NCBI GenBank assembly: GCA_905221605.1 | Contig: CAJNDS010002524.1 | Coordinates: 198,749-262,748, forward strand | DNA length: 64,000 nucleotides | Direction of reading: 5' to 3' | Origin: Symbiodinium natans | Lineage: Eukaryota > Sar > Dinophyceae > Suessiales > Symbiodiniaceae | Part shown: positions 11,123 through 23,705 of the stretch, one piece after another | Layout of the letters: each line of letters starts with the position of its first letter | How positions within the stretch are numbered: position 1 is the first letter of the stretch | Notes under the pieces: generated by a model | The model's database searches: none | Seen by the model: only the letters and a program-made list of their open reading frames with translations | Told to the model about the DNA's origin: nothing | Translations under genes and position numbers: made by a program

Positions 11123-14100
11123 GTTGGGTTTAGGGTTTAGGGTTTAGGGTTTAGGGTTTAGGGTTTAGGGTTTCGGGTGCGCAGGGTCTGGGGTTTAGGG
11201 TTTAGGGCTCAGGCTCAGGCTTCAGGGTTTGGGGTTTAGAGCTACGGGAAGTGGGGGTCTGGAGTTGAGGCGTGTGAGCAGTTTCTGGCACTGGGGACCT
11301 GAGCGTGCCACAGCCCTCCAGCTGAATACTTACCCTACTAAAGCCCCTACACCGATAGGCAAGCACATCAAAATGCTAGATAGGGAGAATTTAATTGGGA
11401 GTAGGGGGGCGTATTTCAAGGGGGGGAACTTCAATGGAATGTGCTACGCTTAATGATTATGGGTGAAGGGTCGTGACACTTTATTGGTGAGCTTTCCGTA
11501 GGGGTCCAAGGTCTATAACCTAAGAGTCTTTAAGTAAATCGCACTAAACCCTAAACCCTAAACCCTAAACCCGAAAGCCTAAAGCCTAAACCCTAAACCC
11601 TAACACCTAAACCCTAAACCCTAAACAAACCCTAAACTTTCCCTAAAACCCTACACCCGCAAGGTCGTCGAGCGCTGCTCGTCCCAACAGTGGGCGGCGG
11701 CCGCGGTGACCATGCAAGGGCGGACGTCTGAGCTCGGGTTCTTTTTTGGCGCCTTCTCAGAGAGAAAGAGTAGGGTTTAGGTTTTGGAGTTTAGGGTTAG
11801 GGGTTTAGGGTTTAGGGTTTAGGTTAGGGTTTAGGGCCCTTAGCTAGGGAGTATGAGTCAAGCAATCTTGAACCCTAAACCCTCCTTGGGTTAAGGTCGG
11901 GGGTTCAGGGTCTAGGGTTTAGGGCCGAGAGCTTCGGGTTCAGGGTCTTGGTGAGCGCGGGTATCGCACCCAAAAAATAGCCCTTGTATGCCCCCAGCAG
12001 ATCTTTATAGAGGGTCTCCAAACCCCGGGTACAACCTTAGGGGTCTAATGTAGGAGCCCCAATTCTAGACAGGTAACCACATTTTGGGAAACTGCTTTAA
12101 CAAAAAGGCTTTAAGGTTCTACAGGGCTTTGCAAGCCAAGGGGCCCTGTGAATGCAGACCAAACCCTAAACCCGAAACCCTAAACCCGAAACCCTAAACC
12201 CTAAACCCTAAACCCTAAACCCTAAACCCTAAACCCTAAACCCCAAACCCTAAACCCTAAACCCTAAACCCTAGACCCTAGACCCTAAACCCGAAACCCG
12301 AAACCCTAAACCCTAAACCCGAAACCCTCAACCGTCAACCCTCGACCCTCGACCCTCGACCCTCAACCCTCAACCCTCAACCCTCAACCCTGAACCCTAA
12401 ACCCTACACCCTAAACCCTAAACCCTAAACCCTAAACCCTACAGTCCTAAAGCCCTAAACCCGAAACCCTAAACCCTAAACCCTAAACCCTAACCCCTAA
12501 ATCCTAAACCCTAAGCCCTCCCATGCCACCCTAAGGCCCTAAGGACATCAGAGGACCCCGAAGACCCTAAAGGCTCTGAACCCAACAGACCCCGAACCCC
12601 TAAACCCTGGTCTCGGGAACGACCCTGAACCCTAAAGACTCCGAGCTCCTAGGGTTTACAGGGTTTAGGGTTTAGGGCTTAGGGCCCTAAACCTAAACCC
12701 TATGTGCTCTAAACTCCCCAACACAAAAGCCTCCTCCCCAGGTGGCGGCGGACGCATGAGGACTTGAGGGAGGGGGGGTTCATGGGGGGTAGGTACCTAG
12801 GGAACCTTAGGGAAGCTCTGGGAGCCTTATGGAGCAGTGGGGAGTATTAGGGAACCTTGGGTTACATACTCTTTTTGAACCAAACCCCAAACCCCAAACC
12901 CCAAACCCCAAACCCCAAACCCCAAACCCCAAACCCTAAACCCTAAACCCTAAACCCTAAACCCTAAACCCTAAACCCTAAACCCTAAACCCTAAACCCT
13001 AAACCCTAAACCCTAAGCCCCCCCTGCCTTAAGAACACTTTCAAGGACGCACACATCCTCTGCAACCTCGAGTCGGGGGGCTCCCTTGGTGGCTGGGCCG
13101 AGACCGATTGTTTGGGGTGCTTGGGGGGGGGGGGGGCTTGGTTTTGGGATTGCAGGATTGAGGGATTTAGGTATTTCGAGTTTAGGGTTAGGGTTTGGGG
13201 TTTAGAGTTTGGGGGTTTGGGGCGGGCATTTTTCTTGCCAGTTTGCTGCGGAAGGGTTTCACGCTCCTAAAACCCAAACCCCACAAGCCCTAGCAGCCCC
13301 GGTCAAATCATGTCTGGGATCGTTGGGATATACCATCCTTGCTTCTTTTCCCTAAGGGTCCATGTACCTTATGATTCTATTCTCGGGCCCCACAGGCCCT
13401 ATATAGGAAGTACTTTAGGGCCCCAATATTCCCCATTTAGGAACATGGACCCTGAGGGTTTGTTATTTGAGGGGTAGGGGATGCACATGCCAGTGATCAA
13501 CACCTTCGTGCACTTTCGAGAGCCGGTGCGAGGGGGCCTGAGTTTGGCTGTTGACGGACAGGGTGGAGCTACGCCAAATGCACTGCGCCGCTGCTGGGAT
13601 CTCGCCAGGCATCCAATCGAAAAGCAGCGAGGCCACCACCCTCCGCTCCATTGGCCGCTCCAATTAGCAGCTGCACATGTGGCTGGGTGTCGGCCTCTGG
13701 AAACTAGACGACAAATTGTCAACAACTTTTTTCGGTATGGGGCATACAGGGATGAGGGTAACACCTAAGCCCTATACCACACACCAACCGTAAACCCCAT
13801 CAAGTCCCTTAACCCAAAACCAACCCAAAAATCCTAAACCCCAAAACCTAAAATATTTAAACCCTCACCCTAAACCCTGATTCCCAAACTTTCAAACCCT
13901 AAAAACCCAAAACCCAAAACCCTAAAACCCCCCTTAAACCCCAAAATCCCAAACCCCAACCCCGAAAACCAAGGTTCATGGGTACATAGAAGTAGAGTAG
14001 TTATAAGTGCCCTAAAGGAGGTTCTGACCATTGTTGCTTCTAAGAACCCATGACCCTCCAAGTAAGCCCTTAATCCCTTAAGCCCTAGAACCCTAAGCCT

Positions 14101-17100
14101 TTACGCCCTAAACTCCAAACCCCTAAAACCCCAAGCCCTTAGAAACCTAGAACCCTAAACCCTAAACCCTAAACCCTAAACCCTAAACCCTAAACCCTAA
14201 ACCCTAAACCCTAAACCCTAAACCCTAAACCTCAAAGCCCTAACCCCCTAACAGCCTAAAGCCCTGTAAAAACTCCCAAAACCGGTGCATCTTACCGAGG
14301 TTCCTCGGGCGTCTTCGCCGTGCTGGATGGCCGAAGCCCGAGTTGGGTTTAGGGTTTAGGGTTTAGGGTTTAGGGTTTAGGGTTTAGGGTTTAGGGTTTA
14401 GGGTTTAGGGTTTAGGGTTTAGGGTTTAGGGTTTAGGGTTTAGGGTTTAGGGTTACTCTGGTATTGGGGGTTTCAGGTGCCTTAATAATTAGAATAGGGC
14501 TTTGGGGGTTATTCTAATACAATTGCAAAAGGACTAGGGGTCTGAATACCTAAACAGTATACAGTCTTTTTTCTTTTCAGGGTCTGCTGAAAAAGTAGGG
14601 TTTGTTACCGTTTTTCCGATATTAGGGCCTCAGAGTTTTAGGGTGTCAACGTTTCCGGATTTTTGGGTTTCGGGGTTTCAGGGTTTCAGGGTTTCAGGGT
14701 TTCAGGGTTTCAGGGTTTCAGGGTGTTGGGTTTTGGGAGTTTCGCTTTAGTTTTTGGCAAGGGCCCAGGCCTCGAACACAGTTCTGAAGATCTTCTCTGA
14801 GCCCAGCTGCCCCCAACGATAGCGGCATCAAAAAGCCAAACCGGCCAGAGCCCCAACCCCGAAATACAACATGCGGAAGGAGGGGGTTAGGGTTTAGGGT
14901 TAGCGTTTAGGGTTCAGGGTTTAGGGTTTAGGGTCGTTCCTTGCAGTATGCAGTTTTGTTGCCGCGCCGCCCTCAGAAGTAGGCGTGAGTGGAGTTTTCT
15001 TTCCTCCTGCCATTTCTCGCATCGCCCTCAGAAGTAGGCGTGAGGCATTCCGGGTTCAGGGTTTAGGGTTTAGGGTTTAGACAAACCCTGAAAGGAGTTC
15101 GTGTGTTCGTGTTAGGTGTTTAGGGCCCCTCAAGCGCCTGAACCCCGCTACCCCAAACCCTGATTCTGACTGCCCTAGTGAAGCCCGAAGAGTAAAGGGT
15201 GTACTTGGAGGTTCCTGGCTACTTATAAGTGGGGTTGTAAGTACCCCAAAGTAAGGTTTTTGGCCATAACCCCCACTACCCTCCTAGGAAGGTAGTATAA
15301 GAGCCATGCTAAGAGTCTATTAGGGGGAACCTTTAGGGGCACAACCTTAGGGTGCGAGTCTTACTGCCTTGAAGAGTCGGGTAACCCTAAACCCTAAACC
15401 CTAAACCCTAAACCCTAACCTTTCTTGAAGCTCCTTTGTTTACAAACTTTATCGACAAGCAGTTCTTGAAAAGATTGTCAGTCGCGTGTTGAGGAGCTGT
15501 TCCAAGCATTTCTGCACGGTAAAGACGCCATGCATCAGAGGCGCATCAAGTTTGGAGTCTATTCGTTATTATAATGTTCGTGCTTACGTTTTCTGTTTTT
15601 TCGGTTTTGGAATCTTTTCTATGTAAAATTTAGTTGAGTTTCCCGTTTACATTTTGAAAGTTTCCAGAGATTTTATGTTTTTTAAAAGGAGCAGGCTACT
15701 TTCCGGCGAGCTGAGCTCTGCCTCTTTTCTTGGCCGCCCGAAGGCGAGCCGAGTTAGACTATCAGGCCGGCCCAAGGCGTGCCGCGTCCCGGCCGCCCTC
15801 AGCTGGCTCCGGGATATGCCCCGAATCCGATCTGGGTGCGGAAACCGAAGAGTGCGCGCGCCAAAGCCGAGGCCCAGCAAAGCCAGCTGCCTCTCGGACC
15901 ACCAATGGTCCCTCTACTAGGACCCCAGCCGGCACCGGCTGCGGTAAACCCTAAACCCTACACCCTAAACCCTAAACCCTAAACCCTAAGCCCTAAACCC
16001 TAAACCCTAAACCCGAAAATCTCTCAGATCCTCAGCCTCAGGCCACGGCGGGTGCGGCGCGGCCCTGGAGGGGGCGAAGCTGCTCGAGGAGAGTCTGGGG
16101 CTTCGGCAGCCCTAGAGGTCCTAAACCCTAAACCCTACACTCTACACCCTAAACCCTAAGCCCTAAACCCTAAACCCCAAACATCTAAACCCCCTAGACT
16201 GCTGAATTGCAGGATGTAGACTCGCGGGTGGAGCTTGAACTTCAGGCTTTGGGGTTTTAGGGTTCGGGGCCCTGGCTGCTCCCAGCGTGTTGTACCACCG
16301 GTGCCGTTGTGACGGTTAAGGTTTTAGGGTTTAGGGTTTAGGGTTTAGGGTTGAGGTTTGAGGGTTGAGGGCTTAGGGTTTAGGGTTGAGGGAGCGTTGC
16401 CAAAAGTCAGTTCTCCTGACGCTCTGGTGACACAAGCCCCTGAACTCCTAAACCTGTTGAGGGCGTGTAGGGTTTGGGGCTTAAGGCCCCTGAACCCAAA
16501 AACCCTAAATCCTAAACCTTAACTGGGTAGTGCTTGGGGATAATTTTGAATTTACCTTCTTCCCCTTTTGAGGAACCTATTCATGAATAGTTTTCAAAGG
16601 GCTTTAAAGCACCACCCAGCTAATCAAAACCCTAAACCCTAAACCCTAAACCCTAAACCCTAAACCCTAAACCTTAAACCCTAAACCCTAAACCCTAAAC
16701 CCCAAACCCCAAGCCTTACAATCCTAGATCCTCAACCTGAAGCACCAGGAGCAGCTGAAGTCCGTAGCCTCCAGGGGCGCCTGCAGCCCCTCAGAAGCCT
16801 CGCGACTTCTTCAGGCCGATATGGGGGCTTTTAGGGTTTAGGGTTTAGGGTTTAGGGTTTAGGGTTTAGGGTTTAGGGTTTAGGGTTTAGGGTTTTTCGG
16901 CTTCGAGGGCGATTTCGGGAGGTTTTTGCTTAAGGGTCATGCCATTCGAACTTTTGCGACAACCCTTGACCCCTCAGCCCTAGGTGCTAAGCCCCAGGCC
17001 CTCAGGCCCTAAGCCCTAAGCCTAAGGCCTTAAACGCTTGAGCCCTAGGCACTAAGGCCTGAGGTCCTAAGCCCTAAGCCCTCAGCCCCAAGCCCAAGGC

Positions 17101-20100
17101 CGCAGAGCCCTAGAGCCCGAGAGCCCGAAGACCTAAGCCCTAAGCTCTGAGTTTAGGCCCTAAACTACACCCTCAGCCCTCAGCCCTAAACCCGAAGCCT
17201 TAGCCCTACGCTCGCAGCCCGAAAGCCTTAGCCCCTCGCCCTAAGCCCTACGGCCCTAAGCGCTGAGGCCCTGAGCCGTAAGGCCCTGAGCCCCTCGCCC
17301 CGAGTCCAACGTTTCGACGGAGATGTGCGCACAGTCTATATCTGGCTTCGACACTTGCGAACGCCGTGGTTCGCCTGTTCTAAGGCAGATGACGCTGGTC
17401 ATCACTGTACTCTTTGCTGGGCCGCATGCAGGCCAGGGAGAAATTTATCGAGGCTGCCGGAGTTTCAGGTTGGATCCGCGACCGCCGCAGAGCCGTGGCT
17501 CTGAGTCTTGCTCAAACTTCCTGATGTCCCAAGCCGCCTTGGGGGTCCCATGCCTGGCTTGGTGAAGGTCTGGCCACACCACTTGATGTCAGCCTTTCTG
17601 CCGGAGGCTTGCGAGATCTGTGCGAGGGATCTGGCAGCAGAATGACCCTTGCAGAAGTCTTGTTCGCCACCCTTCTCGCGGGGTTTTTTTAAGCAAAGAA
17701 CTTGGAAGCAAATACAGGCCAGGTAGATGGGGCGGCATCGGCAGCTTGCTTCGAAGCAGCAAATCAGTTAAAGCCAAGCTTCGGTGTATGAATGCTTATC
17801 TTTAGGCCTTAGCTCGAAGACTCAGCCCAAAGCTCGAAGGCCCGAAGGCCTTAAGGCCCTAAGGCCCTAAGGCCCTCAGGCCCTCAGGCCCTATGGCCTT
17901 AAGGCCTAAAGCCCAAAAACCCTAAGGCCCTAAGGCCCTAAGGCCCTAAGTGCCGGGTTTCCAAAAAGCCACTCGGTAGACCCATAGGACGCCCCGAAGC
18001 CCTGAACGGGTTTCGGGTTTAGGGTCTTTAGTTTTTAGGGTTTAGGGTTAGGGTTTAGGGTCTTTGAGATAACAGCCCTGGAGCACGACTCCAAAAAAAG
18101 AGGCAGAAAAGCCTGCGGTCCAAAGTTTAGGGCTTAGGGCGCAGAGCCCTTGAAAACCTAAGACTCGAAGCCCACAAATCGCCGAACCCCTGAGCCCCTG
18201 AGCCCCCAAACCCTGAAATCCCTAAAGCCCTGAAGCCCCTGAACCTTACACCGTAAACCCTAAGACCTAACCCCCTAAAATCCCTAAAATCTCTAAATCC
18301 CTAAAATCCCTAAAATCTCCCTAAAATCCCTAAACAGAACGCGTTCATTGACTGCGACGAGCGGCTGCGGCAGCAGCTAGGAAGCGAGGAGCGGAGCGAG
18401 TTCTGGCCTTTTTTCAGGGGCTTTAGGATTTGGGGTTTTGGGTTTAATCCCTAAACCCTAAACCCTAAACCCTCAACCCTGAGCCCTAAGCCCTAAACCC
18501 TAAACCCTAAACCCTAAACCCTAAACCTTAAACCCTAAACCCTAAACCCTACACCCTAAACCCTAAACCCTAAACCCTAAATCCTAAAACCCTAAACCCT
18601 AAAACCCTAAACCCCAAAACCCTAAAACCCTAAAACCCTATAAAGTGGTCCCGTGGTGCATTTTTGGAGATTATGGGGCTCCGAGCCGATTCCCACGATG
18701 TGCCCTGAAGCTACGCCCCCCTTGAGCATAGCCTTCTTGCAATGTGGGCATTGGGGGGTTTAGGGTTTAGGGTTTAGGGTCTAGGTTTTAAGGATTTGTT
18801 GTTTCAATTCAGGCTCCAGGGCTTGGGTACAGTACCCTAAACCTTCTGCCGTACATCCTGCGCAGTCTTCGGTGGAAGGAATTCTCGGCGAACACAAAAG
18901 GCCATGGCTTCAAAGGGGCTAAACGCTAAACCCTAAGCCCCAAACCCTAAACGATAGTTCTCCACGAAGTGCGGCTTTGTGTTTTTTTTTTTTTTTTGGG
19001 GGGGGGGGGGGGTACCACCCCACCCCCCGCCCCCCGGGGAACGGAAACCCCCCCCCCCCCCCCCCCCGACCCCACCCCACCCACCCCCCCCCCCACCCAC
19101 CCCCCCCCCCCACCCACCCCCCCCCCCCCACCCACCCCCCCCCCCCCACCCACCCCCCCCCCCCACCCCCCCCCCTCACCCACCTTCAAGTGATTTCATT
19201 ATTTAGTCACTTTGTCAATATTTTTAATGAAAATGGTGTAAAAACCAATTGCAAAGCAACAAAAACTCTATTCTCTTGTGTTTTTTTTATCGTTGCACTT
19301 GATATTTTGATTGCTTTTAATGATCTTGAACTAGTTGGGTCTATTTTTCATTGAAATTCAAGTCCTTATTTAGTGAATTCGAATTATTTTGAAATGAAAT
19401 TGCGGGGATGTGCGCGGGGGGGGGGGGGGGGGGGGGGGGGTTGGGTGGGGGGGGGGGGGTGGTTGGGGGTGGGGGGGTGGTGGGGGGGTGGGTGGGTGGG
19501 CAGGAAGTGTTGAAAGGGGGGGGGGGGGGGTGGGTGGGTAGACCGGAACTGTAAATTTCGAAAACGCGCTAAATGGAGAACTCTCCTCTAAACCCTAAGC
19601 CCTAGACCCTTAACCCTATAAACCCAGCTGACCACTGAAGGCCCCTTTAACCCGTGAACCCAAAACCCGCCGCGAATGCCAACCCTGCAGTCGTACTTGT
19701 GGCTCACTTTAGTGTTTCGGGATTATTGTTTGGGGTTTGGGGTTTAGGTCAAGTTTGGCCAGTTTTGATGGTGGCCATTCGTCGCACGCACTATCTCCAC
19801 GCTCGCAGCAGGCAGTCGATCCGACTGTGGCGGAGGAGGTGGCCATGGCCACCTGCGGGGCTCTATCGATTCAGCCACCTATCCGGTGCTGGTTTAGGGT
19901 TTAGGGTTTAGGGTTTAGGGTTTAGGGTTTAGGGTGGTTTTTTAGGGTTTAGGGTTTAGGGTTTAGGGTTTAGGGCTTAGGGTGACCGTTTTGCCAGAAC
20001 AGAACTTTGGCATCACGCTGGCGATTTTGACGGGCATGTGGTGAGCTTTCAGGAGTATGGAGCAACTATGTGCGGAACCACTGGTCCCACCCTGAACCCT

Positions 20101-23100
20101 AAACCCTATACCCTAAACCCTAAACCCTGAAAACCCTAAGCCCTAAACCCCACTACATGGTAGTTTTGTGACCCTCCAGGTGATGCCACATGCTATGATT
20201 TGCAATGCAGTCGATGATGACATACTGACTTGGCACATTGACTCAATGAAGAAAGAAAGAACGACAGAGAGTAGTAATCGAAAGAAGTAACTCACAGGAA
20301 AATGTTGAAGATAACCTTTTCGACCCCAGCGAAATCAAGAACGAGTGTAAGCACGAATCAAAGAGATTTTGTTTCCGCCGAGCTACAAAATGCGCAAGAG
20401 CCCGACCCAAACCAAGCCAATCAAGCCATGGTTTTCAGCATTTCACCCTTGTTACAAAGCGAGACAGTTCAATCCAGGACAAACACAGAACAAACAGAAG
20501 AAACGCAGAATTGACAGCACAAAGACATAAAGAACGAGAAGCAAAACGAGCGAAAGAACGACAACATAACGACATTTGCCTCCCGAACTATGCCAGCCAA
20601 GCCGTACTTTTATGTATTTCCCCTTCGCTTCGCAAGCAAGACAAAGCCAAGGAATTGAAAAAAGCAACCGATCCTCCATGTCAAGAGAACCGGGATCTCC
20701 CACTGGGCATGTGGCACCCTGCTGGAGCCAAAAGAACCCTAAACCCCAAACCCGAAACCCTAAACCCTAAACCCTAAACCCTAAACCCTAAACCCTAAAC
20801 CCTAAACCCTAAACCCTAAACCCTAAACCCTAAAAAACCACCCTAACCCTAAACCCTAAACCCTAAACCCTAAACCCTAAACTGATAATCCCCATACTTT
20901 GAACTACCCACACCCATTGTAATCTTAGTGGGAGTCCTAAACCCTAAGCCCGAAGAACCGCGTCCTGTATCATTCCGGAGTTTCGCGCGACGGCTGTTGG
21001 CAGTTGGTGGCTGAAGAAAGGCGTTCTTGAGTTGCAGGGTGTACCTCAACGGCATGTAAGCCGCAAGGCTGTTTGGGTTTAAGGGTGAGGGTTTAGGGTT
21101 TAGGGTCTCGGGTTTAGGGATTCCGGAATCTGCACCTAAACCCTAAACCCTAAACCCTAAACCCTAAACCCTAAACCCTACACCCTACACCCTAAACCCT
21201 AAACCCTAAACCCTAAACCCTAAACCCTAAACCCTACACTCTAAACCCTAAACCCTAAACCCTAAACCCTAAACCCTACACCCTAAACCCTAAACCCTAA
21301 ACCCTAAACCCTAAACCCTAAACCCTAAACCCTAAACCCTTCGGGCTTAAAGGGGTCAAAGGGCACCTGACCTTGAGAGGATCGGAGCGGCTCCACTGTG
21401 GTTGCCTGCATCATCAACCCGGTGAGGGGCAACGAGCGCCCTTCCTACCGGTTTGGGGTTTAGGGTTTAGGGTTTAGGGTTTAGGGTTTAGGGTTTAGGG
21501 TTAAGGGTTCAAGATTCGGGGTTGAGGGGTTTGCGCTTGACCCCTAAGCCTACAACCCAACTCATTCGCAGATGTCTGAGGCCCAGGCCCTGGACCCATG
21601 GCCACTACCCTGAGACCCCAAGCCCTAAATCGAGGGCGGGCGGCTTGGGTGCTCGAGTTGTTGGCTTCAGGGCCTAGTTTTTTTTTTTTTTTTGTGTGTG
21701 TGTGTGTTGAGGGGTTGAAGGGTTGGAGGGCTCAGTGTGTCGGTCAGGCTAGGGGTTCACAGGGCTTGGGGCTTAGGGGTTTTTGCGCAAGGAGACCTTT
21801 CGCCCAGTCCACAAACCTATATCCAACACCCTAAGACCTAAACACTAAACCCTAAACCCTAAACCCTAAACCCTCAACCCTAAACCCTAAACCCTAAACC
21901 CCAAACCCCAAAACCAAAATTCTAAACCCTAACCCAAGCCGAAGCTCCGCAAGTCCATGGGCCCAAGTCCCTTGAATGTTTCTTTGGGTTTAGGGTTTAA
22001 GGTTTGTGGTTTGGGTTTAGGGTTTAGGGTTGAGGGTTTGGGGCTTAGGGTTTAGGGTTTAGGGTTTAGGGTTTAGGGTTATGGTCAGTTTTTATGGGCC
22101 CCTTACCTCCTGAGTATGGGTTTTCCAGGGTATATAAGGGGTATATAAGGGATCGTTTTTTCACGACACATAACAAGGGACCACATAACTACCCTAAGAA
22201 TGTTTGTTGCGGGGATCAGGGGTGGGATGGGGTGGGTTTAGGCTTAAGACCTGCGCCCAAATGTCCCCTAACCCCACGACCCCAAAGCTCCCAAACCCTA
22301 AATCCTAAATCCTAGGTTCGTTGTGTAGGGTTTCAGGGTTAGGAGGTAGGGCGTAAAAGTTTAGCCCTAAACCCTAAACCCTAAACCCTAAACCCTAAAC
22401 CCTAAACCCTAAACCCTAAACCCTAAACCCTAAACCCTAAACCCTAAACCCTAAACCCTAAACCCTAAACCCTAAAGCCTAAACCCTAAACCGCACAAGC
22501 AGAGGTACACGGTGCAGCTGGCCCATGCCGGGGACTCCCGGGCCGTGCTCTGCCGTGGCCGGGCCCGGGGTTTTTGGGCTTCTCATGGTAATGCTTGTTA
22601 GGGTTTAGGGCTAGGGTTTAGGGTTTAGGGTTTAGGGTTTAGGGTTTAGGGTTTAGGGTTTAGGGTTTAGGGTTTAGGGTTTAGGGTTTAGGGTTTAGGG
22701 TTTAGGGTTTATGGTTTAGGGGTTTAGGGTTTAGGGTTTAGGGTTTAGGGTTTAGGGTTTAGGGTTTAGGGTTTAGGGTTTAGGGTTTAGGGTTTAGGGT
22801 TTAGGGTTTAAAGTTTAGGGCTTAGGGTTTAGGGTTTAGGGCTCAGGGTTCAAGGGGATTCTTACAAGCCGGTGCGAGGCGCTGGTGTCAAGGCCACGGA
22901 GGCCTAGGTTCGACCAAGAAAGTCGCCGACGTTGATCTTTTTTTCTTCCCGGCAGCGCGAGCGGTACCCACACTGCGGTCCCTAAACCCTAAACCCTAAA
23001 CCCTAAGCCCTAAACCCTAAACCCTAAACCCTAAACCCTAAGCCCTAAACCCTAAACCCTAAACCCTAAACCCCAAAGGGAGGAGGAGCTTCCAAGCCCG

Positions 23101-23638
23101 AACTCGCGCTAACCTCATCGCGACCTTCGTGCGCAGCGCGGATCGCTTCAAGCGCCACGACGAGTGCTTGGCGCACACCCGCGATGAGGAGCCGCGGCAC
23201 AGTTTGAAGGGTGGGAACGGAGCTGCGAAACTCGGCGAGGAGGTCCAGGGTATCGAGCCATCTATCGGCCTCACGGGTGAGAGCAGCAGAGGTGCCGGCA
23301 GGGTGTGCAGCCGGGGCGGCCGCAGCTCCCTCCTCCGCTCCTGAAGCTGCGCGGTCCTCCTCCAGCGGTGGCTGGCTCCAGTGCAGCCGCGCCGCTGCCT
23401 CGGGCGCCACGGCGTCTTCGCGGCACCACTGGGCGCGCGCCTGGAGAGGAAACAGCTGCTTATTGGATTGGCTAGGCTGTTAAGAACCTCGACATGCCCA
23501 TGCCTTGGAGGGCTTGGGTGGGCTTGCATCTGAGCCTCTACCCCCCTCAAGCCCCTAAGGCCTGAGTAGGTCCACGTAGGGCGATATATAAGTACCTTAG
23601 GCTGTAGTCAGTCATACCTATACTCGGAACGCTAAACC

Positions 23639-23705
<67 letters not shown>

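Noticed and set aside
16280-16320. An extra PP2C GST-type strand (ACCTTGAVVTV)
   Set aside because: It is out of order, before exon 7, and the true GSTVV exon is at 21380-21450 with correct phase.
18919-19354. Pro-rich and Gly-rich proteins over the G/C tracts (also at 500-913, 24884-25220, 44379-44832)
   Set aside because: They are open in all frames because of homopolymers; there is no motif or splice support.
20040-20090. An alternative GTT-type PP2C exon (EYGATMCGTTGPT)
   Set aside because: Exon 9 already supplies this strand and joins exon 8 in phase; including this island would duplicate it.
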